Positions 11,111 to 23,727 of a stretch of DNA of 64,000 nucleotides are shown piece after piece (within the stretch, counting starts at the first letter, position 1; each line of letters begins with the position of its first letter). The translations under genes were made by a program, and so were the position numbers. Source of the DNA: Gnetum montanum (taxonomy: Eukaryota; Streptophyta; Gnetopsida; Gnetales; Gnetaceae); contig MNCI01006570.1 of assembly GCA_015680685.1 (NCBI GenBank), positions 40,772-104,771 of the forward strand. The letters are read 5' to 3'. The notes below the pieces were generated by a model, which worked only from the letters and a program-made list of their open reading frames with translations, ran no database searches and was not told where the DNA came from.

Positions 11111-13615
11111 CTTCTAGATTAGCTCTTTTCTTGAGAAGGTTGCAAACCTTGATCCAATTAGATATAGTGTGGGTTAACATGATAGTGTAGATCTTAGATG
11201 ACACTTGGCTTGAAAGGATCTTGATAGGAATAGATGTAAAGGATGAAGGAGACATAGGCTAACTAGCTACATAAGTAGGTGATGGCTTAGTAGAGCTATT
11301 GGTTAAGAAGACTGATCTATTATGGGATTTGGATTCCAAACCACTTAGTTGAGGAGTTGACTATAAGTTAGCAACCCTAGTAGTGTTATGTTGCTACAGC
11401 TCTATGTGGAAATTTTTCCCTGCATGGATGGAATAAGTAATAATTGGGTTGAGGGTGAAGGAACATGTACTGAAGGATGATAAGGATATGAGGATTTCCC
11501 TTTGGGAGATGGAGATTAAGTTTGATAATACTCTGAAGGGTAGTAGTGATGCTGAAAATAAACATGATTGGAAGAGTCATGTAGAGACATGGGTTCTTGA
11601 ACATAGTACTCTTACAAATCTAGCTACTTGTAAGCGTACTGCTATCTTGGTGGGGACATCCCCCATGACTATGGATGTTGCCGCTGATGCTACTGCTCAT
11701 ATGATTGTGGTGGAGCTCCACTAAAATAATAAGCTTGTTGTTGTTAGTAGAACTACCTTGGGTTTCTTTGAGGATAAGGTAACCATTTGGGTGCTTTCCT
11801 TCATGCTATTCTAGGATTCAGAGCATACACCCTAGATTTCTGTATGTGTGACACAACATGGAAACATCCCTTAGGATGTTCATATTGGTAGATGTCACAC
11901 CCAGCATCATCACTTAACTCTAACTCCACAACCTATTCTACTACCATAGCCTTATCCTTATCCCTTTGGTAGGCATGTTCATCTTCTTTTCTTTTGCTAT
12001 GATCATGATCACTACCTTGTTCTTTGGATTCTTCTGCAACTTTTAGACTAGTTTGAAAATTTTTATCAAAAGATTCCTACATTTTATAAAACTTAGCCAA
12101 AATTTTAGACATATATTTTTAAATTGGAAAGGTTTCTCACTATACCACTTCATCAAGTGGTGTCTCCCCCTAACTATTACAAAATTAGACCTCCCTTTTT
12201 GTGATGGAAGGATCCTGGTTATACTCCTTAGCACTTTCCTATCTTCTCAAATCACCTTATTCTTTTGCAACCTAGTCAATTAGCCTTTGAATCTAATGGA
12301 CTCTTATTTCTAATAGTCTACCTTGGGCATATACCCCAAGAGTTCTCCTTATTTTAGATCGAATCCCATCTATGATATGGTAAAGCTACTCCTGTTGGGA
12401 ATAACCATGGCCAAGACATTTGTGCAGAAGGGAATAATACCTACCCATGGCTATGCCCAAGGGTTCATGTGCTCCTTGTTACTAGTCTTGGATTTGCTTT
12501 CTCAAATTGGACACTTTAGAGTATGTTAAATATTTGTCATTGAATAGCTGAAGCATCGTACTCCATCTGCAAATTGATTTTGGCTCTAAGAAGCTATACC
12601 AACATTTTGCTTCTTTTATCAGTATCCTAGGGAATAACTTAAGTTTTTGCCAATCATTTTCTATGTTTTGCAAGGCATAGGCATCGTGAAAGGATTGAAG
12701 ATGGGTTTGTCAATCTAAGTTATATCCCCCTAAAATATAAAGATATTGTTCATATTAAAACACTTAATTTATGTTATCTTTCACATGCTTGGTTGGAATC
12801 TTGACTATCTTTGCAATGTTCAACATGCTTGAAGTTGTCAACAAGGGCTCATCATCATCATGACTTTGATGATGCCTATGATGTCCCTTGCTATCCCTTC
12901 ATTCATGAAAACGCCTATGATCATTGTCCCACCATTCACCTCCATCATAGTCTTGTCCCCTACAATTTCAATTAGATTTGGAGGAGGAGAAAGAAGAAGA
13001 TGTAGATGATGAGGATGAATAGGGAGGATGACCATCACCACCACGGTGTTGACTACCTTCTCTCTACTTGTCATAGCCATGATCATCATGATGCTTACCT
13101 GAGCCCCTGCCTTGACTCCCACTTTTGCCTAAACCTAGAGTGTCAATAGCAGACTATAGATTTAGGTTCAAGCCCCTTTCACTAGAGTGAAGGGGTGGAA
13201 AATCTTCATGTTGAAAAGCCTTAGAGGAAGGATCCTCATTAACATCTTGGCTCAATAGGAATAAGCAGTTGGAGAACCATTTCCCCTTTATAGCTTCATG
13301 GTGCTTCTCCTGGTGATGATCTCATTTGTGTTATGTTTCTATGGAATGGTAGTCTCGATAGTCATGGTCTTACACAATGTGTTCATCATGGAGGTCCTGG
13401 ATGCCCAACCTCTTAAGAGTTTAGAGTAGCATCCTAGAAACAGATTAGTCAGGAGGCAACACAACATTACCTTCCATATCTCTTGACCACAGCTGTTCAT
13501 CTTGATGTAGGATGAAGGTGAAATCAGGTACAAAATCATCTAGATGAGTGTACATCACTTTGAATTCTTTAGGAACTAATGGTTTTGAATCATCATGCCT
13601 ATGAGAAGAAGACAT
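11111..13615 (-). pseudogene. Gag of element A with Pro/Tyr-rich linker
   Basis: Starts at ATG 13615 (MSSSHRHDDSKPL) and stays in one frame to at least 12482, broken only by stops. A Ser/His/Asp/Gly-rich stretch lies near 12850-13080. The capsid-like core at 12740-12480 has YALQNIENDWQKLKLFPRIL, CWYSFLEPKSICRWSTMLQL, FNDKYLTYSKVSNLRKQIQD, the pattern of Athila-type gag. Downstream, 12300-11950 is charged (SKRKEDEHAYQRDKDKAM near 11970) and 11800-11390 is a Pro/Tyr/His-rich linker into protease. No CCHC zinc knuckle is visible. Antisense and off-frame ORFs here (13122-12838, 11449-11724) are shadows. Confidence 0.8.
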
Positions 13616-13754
13616 TTTGGATTAGAGGAAAATTTAGTGTGCTTAAATTATAATAATAATTATTTTCTTTAAATGATTGTGACATTAAGGTTTGTTCCGA
13701 TGATCTTAAATAATAATCACTAAGTCCTAGATAGTGCACGTATCAAACTATAAG

Positions 13755-13772
13755 TCCCCAGTTACAATGTCA
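13755..13772 (-). promoter_or_regulatory. Primer-binding site of element A
   Basis: The minus strand reads TGACATTGTAACTGGGGA, a decayed form of TGGTGCCATTGTCGGGGA at 125-145. It starts one base from the LTR end at 13774, the same spacing as in element F, which confirms orientation. Confidence 0.75.
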
Positions 13773-13773
13773 A

Positions 13774-14540
13774 TGATGAGCGACAAGTAGACGCTATGTC
13801 CAATCATATGCATCACTATGCATTCATGCATGATCGAATCAAATTTCATGGACTTATAGCCTTATAAGTACATTGGTTTCTAGGAAGTAAAACTAATCAC
13901 TACAATTGTGGTCTTCCCAATCACACTTGTGAAATGTAAAGGTATGATTAAGAGCAATTGAGGCATATGATTTTTATCATTTTTATGTTTGGTGTTTTAA
14001 GTCACCTAAGGATAAAGAATAAATAATAAAATAAAATAAAAGAGAATAAAATTATTAAATTTCTAATTTAATCTAACTAGTTACACCTAACTTATCCTAA
14101 CATAAGCATCCATTCATACTTGTTGTACACATCCAAACACATTTAATGCTACTAGGTCATCAAACGTTAAGAATTACTGGGATTACCATGTGTCAAGCAT
14201 ATGTTTAAAGTGGTCATACTTATGTGCTTAATTAATCAATATTTAATTTAGTTTAATTGATTTCTTAATTACTTAAAGCATTAAAGGAAATTGCATAAAA
14301 TATTAAATGCATAAATAAATAAGCAATTTATTTCAAAGTGTTGCAAGGTTTATTAGAAAGCTCATCTTTATTACTACACACACTACCATGCTTAGGTATA
14401 ATAGTGTTTGAATAAAGATCCATACACCTTTTTGACTCCTACTATTGGAATTTAGAAAAATCTTCTAACTTTCAAGCAACAAGTTGTAAGAGCTTTGCTA
14501 CAACTATGAAAAAAGATGCCATAAACATTTATAGGCATTG
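13774..14540 (-). mobile_element. 5' LTR of element A (truncated)
   Basis: Starts TGATGAGCGACAAGTAG and follows the 3' LTR (1714-2599) closely until just after the TATA region (14526-14533), where similarity stops. The last 90-100 bp of U3 are missing, so the outer end of the element was deleted or replaced. The two LTRs differ at many sites, so this is an old insertion. Confidence 0.8.
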
Positions 14541-14809
14541 GCCACTATTGTGCTTTTTTTTGTATCAAGGATGCTTCCTTAGAGATCTTTATATATTGCT
14601 TGGGTTACAAAATAAACCCAAACATAAAAGGGATAAGGTATTTTATTTGATGGGGATAGGTACAGGACCAAATATAAAATAGACAAGAATATAATAAGGT
14701 AGAAATATCTAGAGAAAATCAATGTAGATTTTTCTTCATCCACCTTACATAAATCACATGGCTAGCTGATGCAAAAATAGTAAGAAAAATTCTTACGGAT
14801 TCCATATGT
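14541..14809. other. Unassigned junction sequence between element A and copia G
   Basis: About 270 bp with no coding signal. The minus strand contains CAATATATAAAGATCTCT, which resembles an LTR TATA region, so it may be part of a copia LTR, but I see no second copy in the window and no defined ends. Confidence 0.3.
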
Positions 14810-15210
14810 GAAATGCATGCAAAACTCATCGTTAAAATCCCATTCTTCCTATTGTATGTAGCCTTTGATAATTAGGAAAGCTTTGAATTTGTTTACCACA
14901 TCATGTTGATTTCTTTTAATTTTAATGACCCATTTCAAATCAATGAATAGCTTAACAAGCAAACAAGAAAGAAAGCTCCATGTATTATTTTTGTTCATTT
15001 GATGAATTTCCTTCTCCATTCCATGTATCCACCATATATCTAGTGTTGCTTTAATGATGGAGGATGGTTCCATAAGGCTATCTTCACTTCCCTTTGCCAC
15101 GTCCCAATCAATTTTAGTAATGCAAAAAAGATCATTAGTCATGGTACTAGTGAAGAGAGCATTTATAGTACTCCCCCAATCCTAATTGTAAGTCAACTAC
15201 CTATTGAAGT
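14810..15210 (-). pseudogene. Start of reverse transcriptase, copia G
   Basis: Minus strand 15142-14849 reads the beginning of a copia RT: WWIHGMEKEIHQMNKNNTW, LKWVIKIKRN, VVNKFKAFLIIKGYIQ, then after a stop a short DFNDEF (the GIDF..F motif). Copia homology ends near 14810. The catalytic YVDD half, RNase H and 3' LTR of this element are absent, consistent with deletion at the junction with element A. Confidence 0.8.
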
Positions 15211-16865
15211 TTGTATACAACCTATTATAGGTTTGATGACATGTATCAAGGCATGAATTTGAGGAAAGCTATAGAGAGGATGTATCAGTTGAACTAGAAG
15301 GAATGGATGTAGTCATGATGGATGAAGATATGCTACATAAATTAGGTTGTGTATAAACCAAAATGTATGAGAGACCTACAGGTTAGAAGGTATCTAGTGC
15401 TAGAATGCAAGGGTTTATTTGGAAGAGGTGAAATGGAGAGTTTCCATGAGTAGGAAGAGAAAAAGGATGATTATCAAGGGCATGATTTGCCTTCCAATTT
15501 TGGTGTTATCGCATATGCTGAAAATATAATGGTAGTATAGATGGGAAAACTATATCTAGTGGCATGGAATAATTGGTTGAGCTTTTTATGGTTGTAAAAT
15601 TATCATGTAGTAAAATTTGGTCATCTTTTTGGGTTATGCAATTTTAGAATTTAGGAGGGGTTTGAATATTATTTGTAGGATATCATGTTATAGGATAATC
15701 TCATGTAAATTCAATTTTTCTAAAAATGGGTGATGGCTGATGAAATGGAAATGTTAAGAATAGGTGCAAGAAATAAGCAGGTGAATATGTTGAAAAGTTA
15801 TGTTGGGAAAATTATGAATATATAGCAGAATATATGGAAGGAAAAATACCTTGATAGCCATTATGGAAGTTACAATAATGGGATGTCTATGATAGTACAA
15901 CATTTGTTTGTGAATGGAAAGAAGAGAAAAAAGAGTACTTGGCAGATGAAGAAAATTACCCATGTTGTGAGTTGGATGGATATGGCTACATAATGTAGCA
16001 GATGGAACCTATTTTCTTTTTATGCACAACATTAATTTTGGGAATACTATTACTATTTCCTTCTAAGATACTTTGATATCTAGTATATCCCTCAAAAGAC
16101 TTCTTATTTTACACAAGTTGAATATTAATTTGTTGTGTCTCAAAAAACATGACATCATGTGAGTTTTCCATCTTGTTTTTCTCTTCATCATAACATTTAT
16201 AAGCTTTGGAATTTGTGGCATATCCAAGGAAGAGATAGAACTTTGCTTTCACATCTAATTTTTGCAACTTTTGTGCAAGGATTTACACATAGCAAGGAAA
16301 GAAAAATACTTTTGAATGGGAAATATTGGATGGTAAACCATATCAGAATGCATAGGGATTTTTGTATTAGATGAATCTTGTAGGTACTTGATTCAAAATA
16401 TAAATTGATGTTATACATGCTTCCACAAAAAATTGATTAATTGGGCCTGACATTTGAAGCAAACATCTTGTCATTTCAACAATAGTCTTTTTTGCTTAGC
16501 TATTCCATTTTGTTGAGTAAATGATGTGGTGTTTTGATAAATTATCCAAATGTTTTTTTTGCAAAATTCATTAAATTTCTTGGATTAAAATTCACCACTA
16601 CGATTTGTCCAAATTTTTAAAATTGTATTGCCACTTTGATTTTCAGCTTCCACCTTGAATGTTCTAAAAAAATCCCAACATTTTTTCTTTTAATTTTAGA
16701 GAATATCCCTAAGAAAATCTTGAAAAATCATCCACTATCACCCACATATATCTATTTTTATAGGCTCAATATTTACATGGAACCACATAAATTTATATGA
16801 ACCATATCTAATGTTTCTTCAGATATATGTTCTTTCCTAGGAAATGGCAACATTGTAATTTTTCC
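15211..16865 (-). pseudogene. Integrase and integrase-RT linker, copia G
   Basis: On the minus strand 16840-16430 carries core integrase motifs: KVEAENQSGNTI, IWTNRSGEF (normally RTDRGGEF), FNEFCKKN, and TQQNGIAKQKRLLL (normally PQQNGVAERKNRTL), so the catalytic Asp and Glu regions are recognisable but altered. From 16400 to 15210 the linker is heavily broken; weak copia-type signals continue (HKSCKN and LDMPQIPKLINV near 16250-16200). Antisense ORFs such as 16159-16374 are shadows. Confidence 0.75.
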
Positions 16866-17460
16866 TCATTGACATATGCCACAATCATGATTATCTAGCA
16901 AAGAAAATTTGGGCATACCTCTTACAATTTCTCCTTTTTGCATTTGATTCAAATAGCTAAAGCTTACATGATATATCCTTTCATGCCATAGCCATGATGT
17001 GTCATCTATGATAGTGAGACAATGAATATCCTTTCGCATCCAGAACTTAGACATCTAATTCTTGCTAACAAGGATAATGGTAATACCTTTTTCATAATCA
17101 ACCTTAAAAATCTTGCAAACATCTTCTGAAAATTCCACATGATAACCATTATAACATAATTGGCCATCACTTAATAAATTTTTTAAAAGATCTAGAACAT
17201 AATATATGTGATAGATAATATATTTACCACCTTGAGTTGTTGTGAAGGCAAGTGATCCAATCCCAGAAATGCTTAGCTTCTTTTCATTGCCTATGGTTAC
17301 ATCTCCATCATGTTTGTCTAGACTTGAAAATAATTTCTCATTTTTTATCATGTGATATTTGCATCCACTATCAATATACCAAATATTATTGTTGTTGCCA
17401 ACATCTGGTACCTTTGTAGAAATCAAGAGCTGATCTTCATCCTTTTCATTGTAAACTAAT
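16866..17460 (-). pseudogene. Protease and GAG-pre-integrase domain, copia G
   Basis: 17426-17055 reads IWYIDSGCKYHMIKNEKLF, with the DSG catalytic triad intact, then VTIGNEKKLSISGIGS and YHIYYVLDLLKNLLSDGQL, the full copia protease. After a single stop, 17054-16866 gives WLWHERIYHVSFSYLNQMQK and NHDCGICQ, the GAG-pre-integrase domain with part of the zinc-binding His/Cys set. Gag (18134), protease (17426) and this segment (17054) are all in the same frame. Confidence 0.88.
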
Positions 17461-18416
17461 TATTTACCTTTTTATTGATTCTTTTGTTACTCTTCATGTT
17501 CTAAAATTTTTTCTTTACCTTTCATTTTAGAATTCCTTCTAGATCAACATTCTAGAGTATTGTGGGTGTTGGTGCTACAAAAATCACAATTCTCATCTTT
17601 CCTTAATTGATTGGATCTTCCATGATCATAACCTCAAAATTTGTCATAACCACATCCATGTCCTCTAAATGAGAATTTGACTGATGATCATTGATTTTGA
17701 TTTTGGTTGGACATCCTTTGAAATTGCACTTAAGATTCATTTTCTATTAACACCGTACAATCAAAAATCCTTTACTTATATGCCATTAAGCTTGCTACGA
17801 GCTCAACCATGGTCATCTTATTGATATCCCTATCTTCCTTAATAGCCATGACAACAGGATCATATCATCTAGTTACACTTCAAAGTATCTTTTCAATGGC
17901 ACATCTTTCCTCAAGTATTTCTTCATAAGATTCAAGTTCATTTTGAAAGTTTTGAAATTGGTTGATATATTGATCAATATTTTTTGAATCTATCATGCAC
18001 AAAGATTTAAAATTTTTCCTTAATACTTGTAGCTTGAGAACTCTAACTTTTGATGATCCCTTGTATGCAATTTCCAGTGCATCCCATGTAGCTTTGCTAA
18101 TTCGATGCATGATAATTTTAGGAAAGATTGTCACATCTAATACAGATTAATGATGACTAATGCTTTTGCATATTTCTAACAAAATTCCTTGACTTCATTC
18201 TATTGTTCTCCCATCATATATTGAAATATTGCTTGATCAACATGTTTAAATCCATTCTCAACAAAATTCCATAGATCTTATGAGATCAAGAATGTCTATA
18301 TTTGGATTTCCCAATACTTATAATTATTCCCATTGAAGATGGGTACCTAGAGAGATATGGATCCATGATTATGAATCATTCTACAGAAATTTGTTATCAA
18401 GAATTTATGCTAACCT
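17461..18416 (-). pseudogene. Gag of copia G
   Basis: 18134-17880 reads ISKATWDALEIAYKGSSKVR, LKLQVLRKNFKSLCM, DQYINQFQNFQNELESY, a UBN2-type copia gag. Around 17592-17549 a CCHC zinc knuckle CDFCSTNTHNTLEC is fully intact (Cx2Cx4Hx4C), preceded by a Gly/Arg/His-rich nucleocapsid stretch (near 17690). Stops near 17880 and 17770 break the frame. The N-terminus close to 18400 is less clear. Confidence 0.85.
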
Positions 18417-18432
18417 AGAGCTCCAATACCAA
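18417..18432 (-). promoter_or_regulatory. Primer-binding site of copia G
   Basis: The minus strand reads TTGGTATTGGAGCTC, a near match to the initiator-Met tRNA site TGGTATCAGAGC used by most plant copia elements. It lies two bases from the LTR end at 18434. Confidence 0.75.
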
Positions 18433-18433
18433 A

Positions 18434-18960
18434 TGAAAAATCTAAAGGGACATAGATCTATGATCTATGCTAAAAGAAAAGAAAGAATCTATTTAGAACA
18501 AAAACACTCTTCTGACATTATCTTCAATTTTTTTTATTAAAGTACATATGTTGCTACAATTATATTGGCCTTGACCTTTCAACAATATATCTGTAGAGAT
18601 AAACATGAATCTAGGAAATCATGGAGATGATCCTTATCATCTTATTTAAGGATTTTCTTAATAGGGGATCAACTAATCATGGGATTAAATAAGAATTACA
18701 TGAATAGGATCTCATCTTATTTAATATAGATTTATAGATGAGATCTATCTAATTATTTTGTAGAACATTTAATCATCATATTTCACAATCCAATGGGTCA
18801 AATTAAAGAAAAAAAATATTAGAATCTTTGACCTATTAGTTATGTGTTAAGTATATGATCTATTTGTTTTTCTTTCTTTTTCTTTCTTGGATTATAGGGT
18901 ACCTTAATTATGTTATTTATTAAAATATTTCATATTATCTCATTCTAGATTCTCAACCAT
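18434..18960 (-). mobile_element. 5' LTR of copia G (outer end uncertain)
   Basis: Begins TGAAAAATC next to the primer-binding site. There is no second LTR in the window because the 3' half of copia G is gone, so the outer end is a guess; a CA at about 18958 is one possibility. The sequence has several GATC/AGATCTAT-like short repeats (18450-18760). Confidence 0.45.
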
Positions 18961-19707
18961 GACTTTAGTTTTTGCATCATTCATTTTTCATTCAAATGTT
19001 ATTTCTCTTATTTCTATCATATCAATCTCTCTTATAATTTTAACTTGTAATTCTTAATCTAAAATAAAGGGTCATCACCTAGAGGTTTAATGCTTACCTC
19101 ATTAAGGTAGGGTTATGGGAGGGTTAGTTAATGAGTAAATGTCCAACTTCTTTTTGATGGTTGTGTCCAAGGTCTAACTGAGTTCTTACAACCTAAGAAA
19201 CAAAGCATCTTGCTTTTACTCCAAGAGGTGGTCCCAAATTTTTGGGATTTGAAATTAAACCCTCAACTGATGATTCAATAAATTAAACTCTTAAACATTG
19301 ACCAAATGCCCACCATTCCCAGGCTTATTTTTTCTCAATCCAAATTGTAACAAAAAATTAGAAGTGAAAAATAACTTTGAGGCAAATATAGCTTGGTAAA
19401 GCCAACAATAGTAACTTCATGCAAGAAATGGTAATATGATGGAGAAAATAATAATAATACTAATCTGGACAACTAAGTGCAATATAATAACACATTTCTA
19501 AGAAATATAATACAAATAATGTGTTATTATGCTTGTTTATTTCATTTAAAAATGTGTTATTAAATGCATAATGTTGGGGTATACATGTATGAGAACTATC
19601 ACGATGATGTATGAAATTTAACAATACATGTTTAAATGCAATAAATAAGTATAATAATGGTATGCATTAAGAATAATAAATAATAAAATAAGTGTAATAA
19701 TGATATG
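18961..19707. other. Unassigned AT-rich spacer
   Basis: No gene is visible on either strand. The one structured item is a hairpin: 19485-19496 (TAATAACACATT) is the exact reverse complement of 19518-19529, and the same 12-mer AATGTGTTATTA recurs at 19551-19562. This could be the trace of a small inverted-repeat element but termini cannot be defined. Confidence 0.35.
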
Positions 19708-20563
19708 TGATGAGTAGTGGGTATCGCCTACACCTGACCATACAAATCACTATTGTGTACACACAATATAGTCAAATTACATGGACTTTATTTATCTATG
19801 TAGATGATATTCCTAGATGATCAAATCAATAATTTTTAGTCATTGTCTTTTGAATTAACACTTGTGTTAATCTATGTGTATGGTTAATTGTGATTTAGAC
19901 ATAAGATATTTATTTTTTTGCTTTTTATTATTTCCTTTGCTTGCTCAATGTTTAAGTCAAGAAGGACTTACTATTAAATTAACTAATTAATTAACTACCT
20001 AGCCTAATGTAGAGTATTTGTTCCCACTTTCTGTACACATTGTAAATGTATATTAACACTACTAGATTACCAAGTGTATACTACTAGGCGTATTAAGTAT
20101 CCACTACTAGGATTACCAAGTGTTACTATATTCTATTCGAAGTCATTATACTCACATTACTTACAATGATAATATTAATTACTTAATAACAAGAAAGTAA
20201 ATTGCATGTACGGGAAATTGCTGGAAGTAAATTTATGCTAATTCAAGTGCTACGATGGATAAAAGAAATCTCAATTTTATTTTTTCTCATGCAAATGTGT
20301 CCAAGTATAGATGCACTTGAATAAAATGTCATACAATCACTTGAATCCATACTATGGGTAGTTATAGAAAAAATATTTCAACTTCTATGAGAAGAAACTA
20401 CAAGAGTTAAACTAAGGAAATGACCAAAAGGTTTCATAAACATGAGGGATATGTAAATTTATATAGATAACACCTATGTTAGCATAAACATCCCTACATC
20501 AATGCATCTTAGGATATGTCAACTAGGATACGTCAGTGCAACTATCTTATTAATACTTCATCA
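19708..20563 (-). mobile_element. 3' LTR of element B
   Basis: An 856-bp LTR starting TGATGAG and ending CTTCATCA. It matches LTR F (147-918) and more distantly those of A and E. The right end is followed by TACCCCTACAAC, which on the minus strand is GTTGTAGGGGTA, a plausible polypurine tract placing this as the 3' LTR of a minus-strand element. The TATA region is on the minus strand near 20455. Confidence 0.75.
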
Positions 20564-22797
20564 TACCCCTACAACTAATTGAAAACTTGTGTTGGAGTGA
20601 ACAAAATTTAGAGAAGTATGGAACTTTATTGAGTAACTAACTAATTAACTTATTTTGACTAACTATGAGTGTCATATTATATAAATTACAACAATTGGTG
20701 TACTTACAAAAAAAATGTGGATACTTAGTTAAAAATTAGCTGAAGCCTATTAAATGGACAAAGTTGGAATGAAGTCTTCACATAGTGGCTAGAGGTGGAG
20801 GCTCTTGTGGCTTTGATGATCCTTCATCACATCCTCGTGCTAATAGAGGTTGATGCTATCCTATTGGTATTGCCATTGTTGTTGGAAATTTGAAGGTGTC
20901 AAGGAACATCTTCATTTTCACCTCTTTGCTCTATGGGTCATGTATAGGCCACTTCACCTAGATGAGATAGTGTTAATATATCCCACAGACATGACAATGA
21001 AGGAAACTTCTTCTTCACATTAATGAACTAGGCTATGAATATTTTATGTTTAACATAGAGCATTCTAACAAGGTTCTCTAGCTACTGGTATTCATTCATC
21101 CTTCTTATCAGGTTCTCAACAATAGTTTATTGATTTGTGAATTTGCTTCTAAGAACTTTAAGCTTTGCATTGGCTATCTCCAACATTTTTTTGTATCTTT
21201 ATGGAGCTTAAACTCCACCTCATAGAGGAGCTAGGAGTTGGTGGCCTACTTCTCTAACTTAGTTTTTGTCCTTCCTGTTGTTAGCATTTTCAAGTTTGCA
21301 TAGTGAAGATTGGCAAGCTCCATGTATTCTCTCATCTCATCAATCGATAACTTCTTGAAGTATATTTTTTATTGATTTTATGCATTCATTCCATCAAATA
21401 TGGGCTACCACTCATTTCCTCTTTGCTGGAGTTGTTCGATAGTCTCATTCACCTTTACCTTAGTAAATTTTTTTTTATTGATTTCTTTGTGTAGTACAAA
21501 CTAGTTCTTGTAGATCTTTTCAAATTTTAGGGCCTCAGTTTATCAAATGAAAATCTCAATTATAGTCCTTTGGTAAAAGGCATGAACCTCCTCTATTGAG
21601 AGATTTTGATTTTCATTAGCCAACCTCCTTAAACCCAAGTTTACCTTGGTAAGTTACTCTTGCTACTAGTGGATATATCCAACTGTTTGGTCCTTTTGTT
21701 GATCAACATTCTACAGGTGATGATTATCTCTAGAAAGGGCCAAGTTCTCTTTGCAAACTTGCAATGGATCCTTATTAGTTTTTTTTGTCATTACTTTTGA
21801 CATCAACGTATCTAAGATCAACATTTTCTTAGCATTCTCAGCCTCCTAATGCTGCTATTAAAGCTATTGAAAAGCTTCATCTCATATTAGCTTGGGCCAT
21901 AGAATGGTAGGATCAAAGAGACTAGCTTGCAATTTTTCCACTTCAGTGATCACCTGTCAATTAGTCATGGTGGCCTCCTCAAGTTATCCATTAGCAATTA
22001 GCAACTTACCCTTTGTCTCCAAAAGCTATGAATGATTGACTATGATGTTATCTTAGAGATCAAAGATCTCTAGAAGTAGTTGTCTAGCTTTCAACAATTT
22101 TTCCAACACTTCTTCATATTGGAAAGAACTCATTTAAACACTCCTTACTCATGCTAAGGCATGGATGTCTGGCATGACAATAATGTTTGGTACCGATGTA
22201 GCAGGGGCATTAAGGACTTTTGCAACTCTATTCACAACCACATTTATATCTATCTCCTAGCTTTGATTTGGCATGACTAGAATCATTGCCCCTTCTCCTT
22301 CCTTTAACATGATAGAGAATTTTTTTGTATTCCCTAAAATTTTAGGGATTGCTTATTCTAGAATGGGCATTGTGACCTATTTAGCACTTAGATTGTAGAC
22401 GGATGATTCCCCAACACCTCTATATCCTTATTATTGTTGTAGCTATTACTCCTAAATATTTTTGAGGTGCTCAATAGTTACAAGTATCTTTGGTGTTATT
22501 TCTAGGGATGTAGGTAGTGGTGCTAGCTACTCCTCTTCTTGAAGCTTTCTAGTGGCTTTATCCTTTATCATATTTGGTCATGATGTAGTAAAACCACAGT
22601 AGACCATATTTTTGGAATACTAGGATATTTCTTCCCTTTTGTATAATTTTTAGATTAAGAATGGAAAGAAAAGTATATTCGAATCCTTTTCATTTTTCTT
22701 AATTTTTTTTATTTTAAGGAACATAAACATATGCAGGTTGATGGAAAATTTTCCACTTAGAGTCGCACATGCCCTAGTGGAGAAGGTTATCACCTTA
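20564..22797 (-). pseudogene. Accessory region of element B, C-terminal part
   Basis: Colinear with 2600-4830 of element A, including the block equivalent to the assembly-disturbed piece of A (20780-21100). The minus strand gives only short open pieces; the composition is charged and heptad-like as in A, so the same coiled-coil-type accessory ORF is likely, but no domain is recognised. It is more decayed than in A (no open frame above 60 codons). It is interrupted at 22802 by insertion of element C and resumes at 34324. Confidence 0.5.
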
Positions 22798-22802
22798 CTT
22801 GG
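22798..22802. repeat. Target-site duplication of element C, left copy
   Basis: CTTGG immediately left of LTR C. The partner is CCTAG at 34324-34328; the two differ by two transitions. Element A has the uninterrupted sequence ACTTGGCCTCATCATGAG near 4833, which confirms these are the two copies of the target. Confidence 0.7.
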
Positions 22803-23727
22803 TGATGAGCCAACAAAAGTTTGGTACTAAATTACCTTAGTAGTTATCTTTGTTGTAGAGATGTCACCTTGTCTATGACTAATTCGCAAGTTATATCCAT
22901 GGAGGAATGGTTCCAAAGTCAAAAAGATCATCAAGAAAAATAATAATTAGATTCGAATTCAACTGAAAACTCCACACTTATGAATATCACCCATAAGTAA
23001 AATAAAAAAAACTACCTTAACTTCTAATATTAAGTTCAAAGATGGAATAAGTTGATTAAACCAAATTGAAATTATATAAATTTATTATAAATATAGAATA
23101 TTACAAAGGAGATTTCATCTAATTTGTGACCTCGTTTTACTCTCTCCACTATGCAACAACTTCACAACCTTCATACATCAATGGTTGTTAATTATCACAA
23201 AGCATCAACAATCTTCCTTAAAAGTTTCAATATAAAACACGATTCAATTTGGTATGGGTTCTCTCTTGAGACTCTGTCTTCCAATACATAGTTCAAGACT
23301 CTTATATATAATTAAAAGAAATTTATAATTATCTATAGAAAATAACTATTCTAAGAATTTATTGATATTAAAGAATTCAATAATAATTGTTTCAAGTGTT
23401 CATTGAACTGAATCTCCAATTCTTAGATCTTTGATTATTGATTCTGATCACCTCTTTTATTAAAATCAATATCTTGATTTCTTCTTGAGACTATTGCTCT
23501 ACCAAAATCCATGTTATTGATTCATATCAAAGTTTCTATAATGATCGATATAATTGATATCAATCTTCATCACTCTTGTGATTTCCTACAATTCATAAGC
23601 TTAAAAGAGAAATTAATACTTATTGATTTAAATTTCCAATTTTTTTTAGCTTCAACTTATGAAAATAGTAAAGAAATAGAAATATTAGTTTATAAATTTA
23701 AAATCTAAAGCTATTCAGGGTTTAACA
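22803..23727 (-). mobile_element. 3' LTR of element C
   Basis: 925 bp, TGATGAGCC to GGGTTTAACA on the plus strand. It aligns through its whole length with 33405-34323. A minus-strand TATA-like run lies at 23302-23310. The adjoining minus-strand sequence GTTAGGGATTG (23728-23738) is a weak polypurine tract. Confidence 0.9.

Noticed and set aside
12838-13122. 94-codon Met/Ile/His-rich minus frame in element A
   Set aside because: It is out of phase with the gag frame fixed by ATG 13615 and the core at 12673, whose in-phase reading there is the expected Ser/His/Asp-rich stretch.
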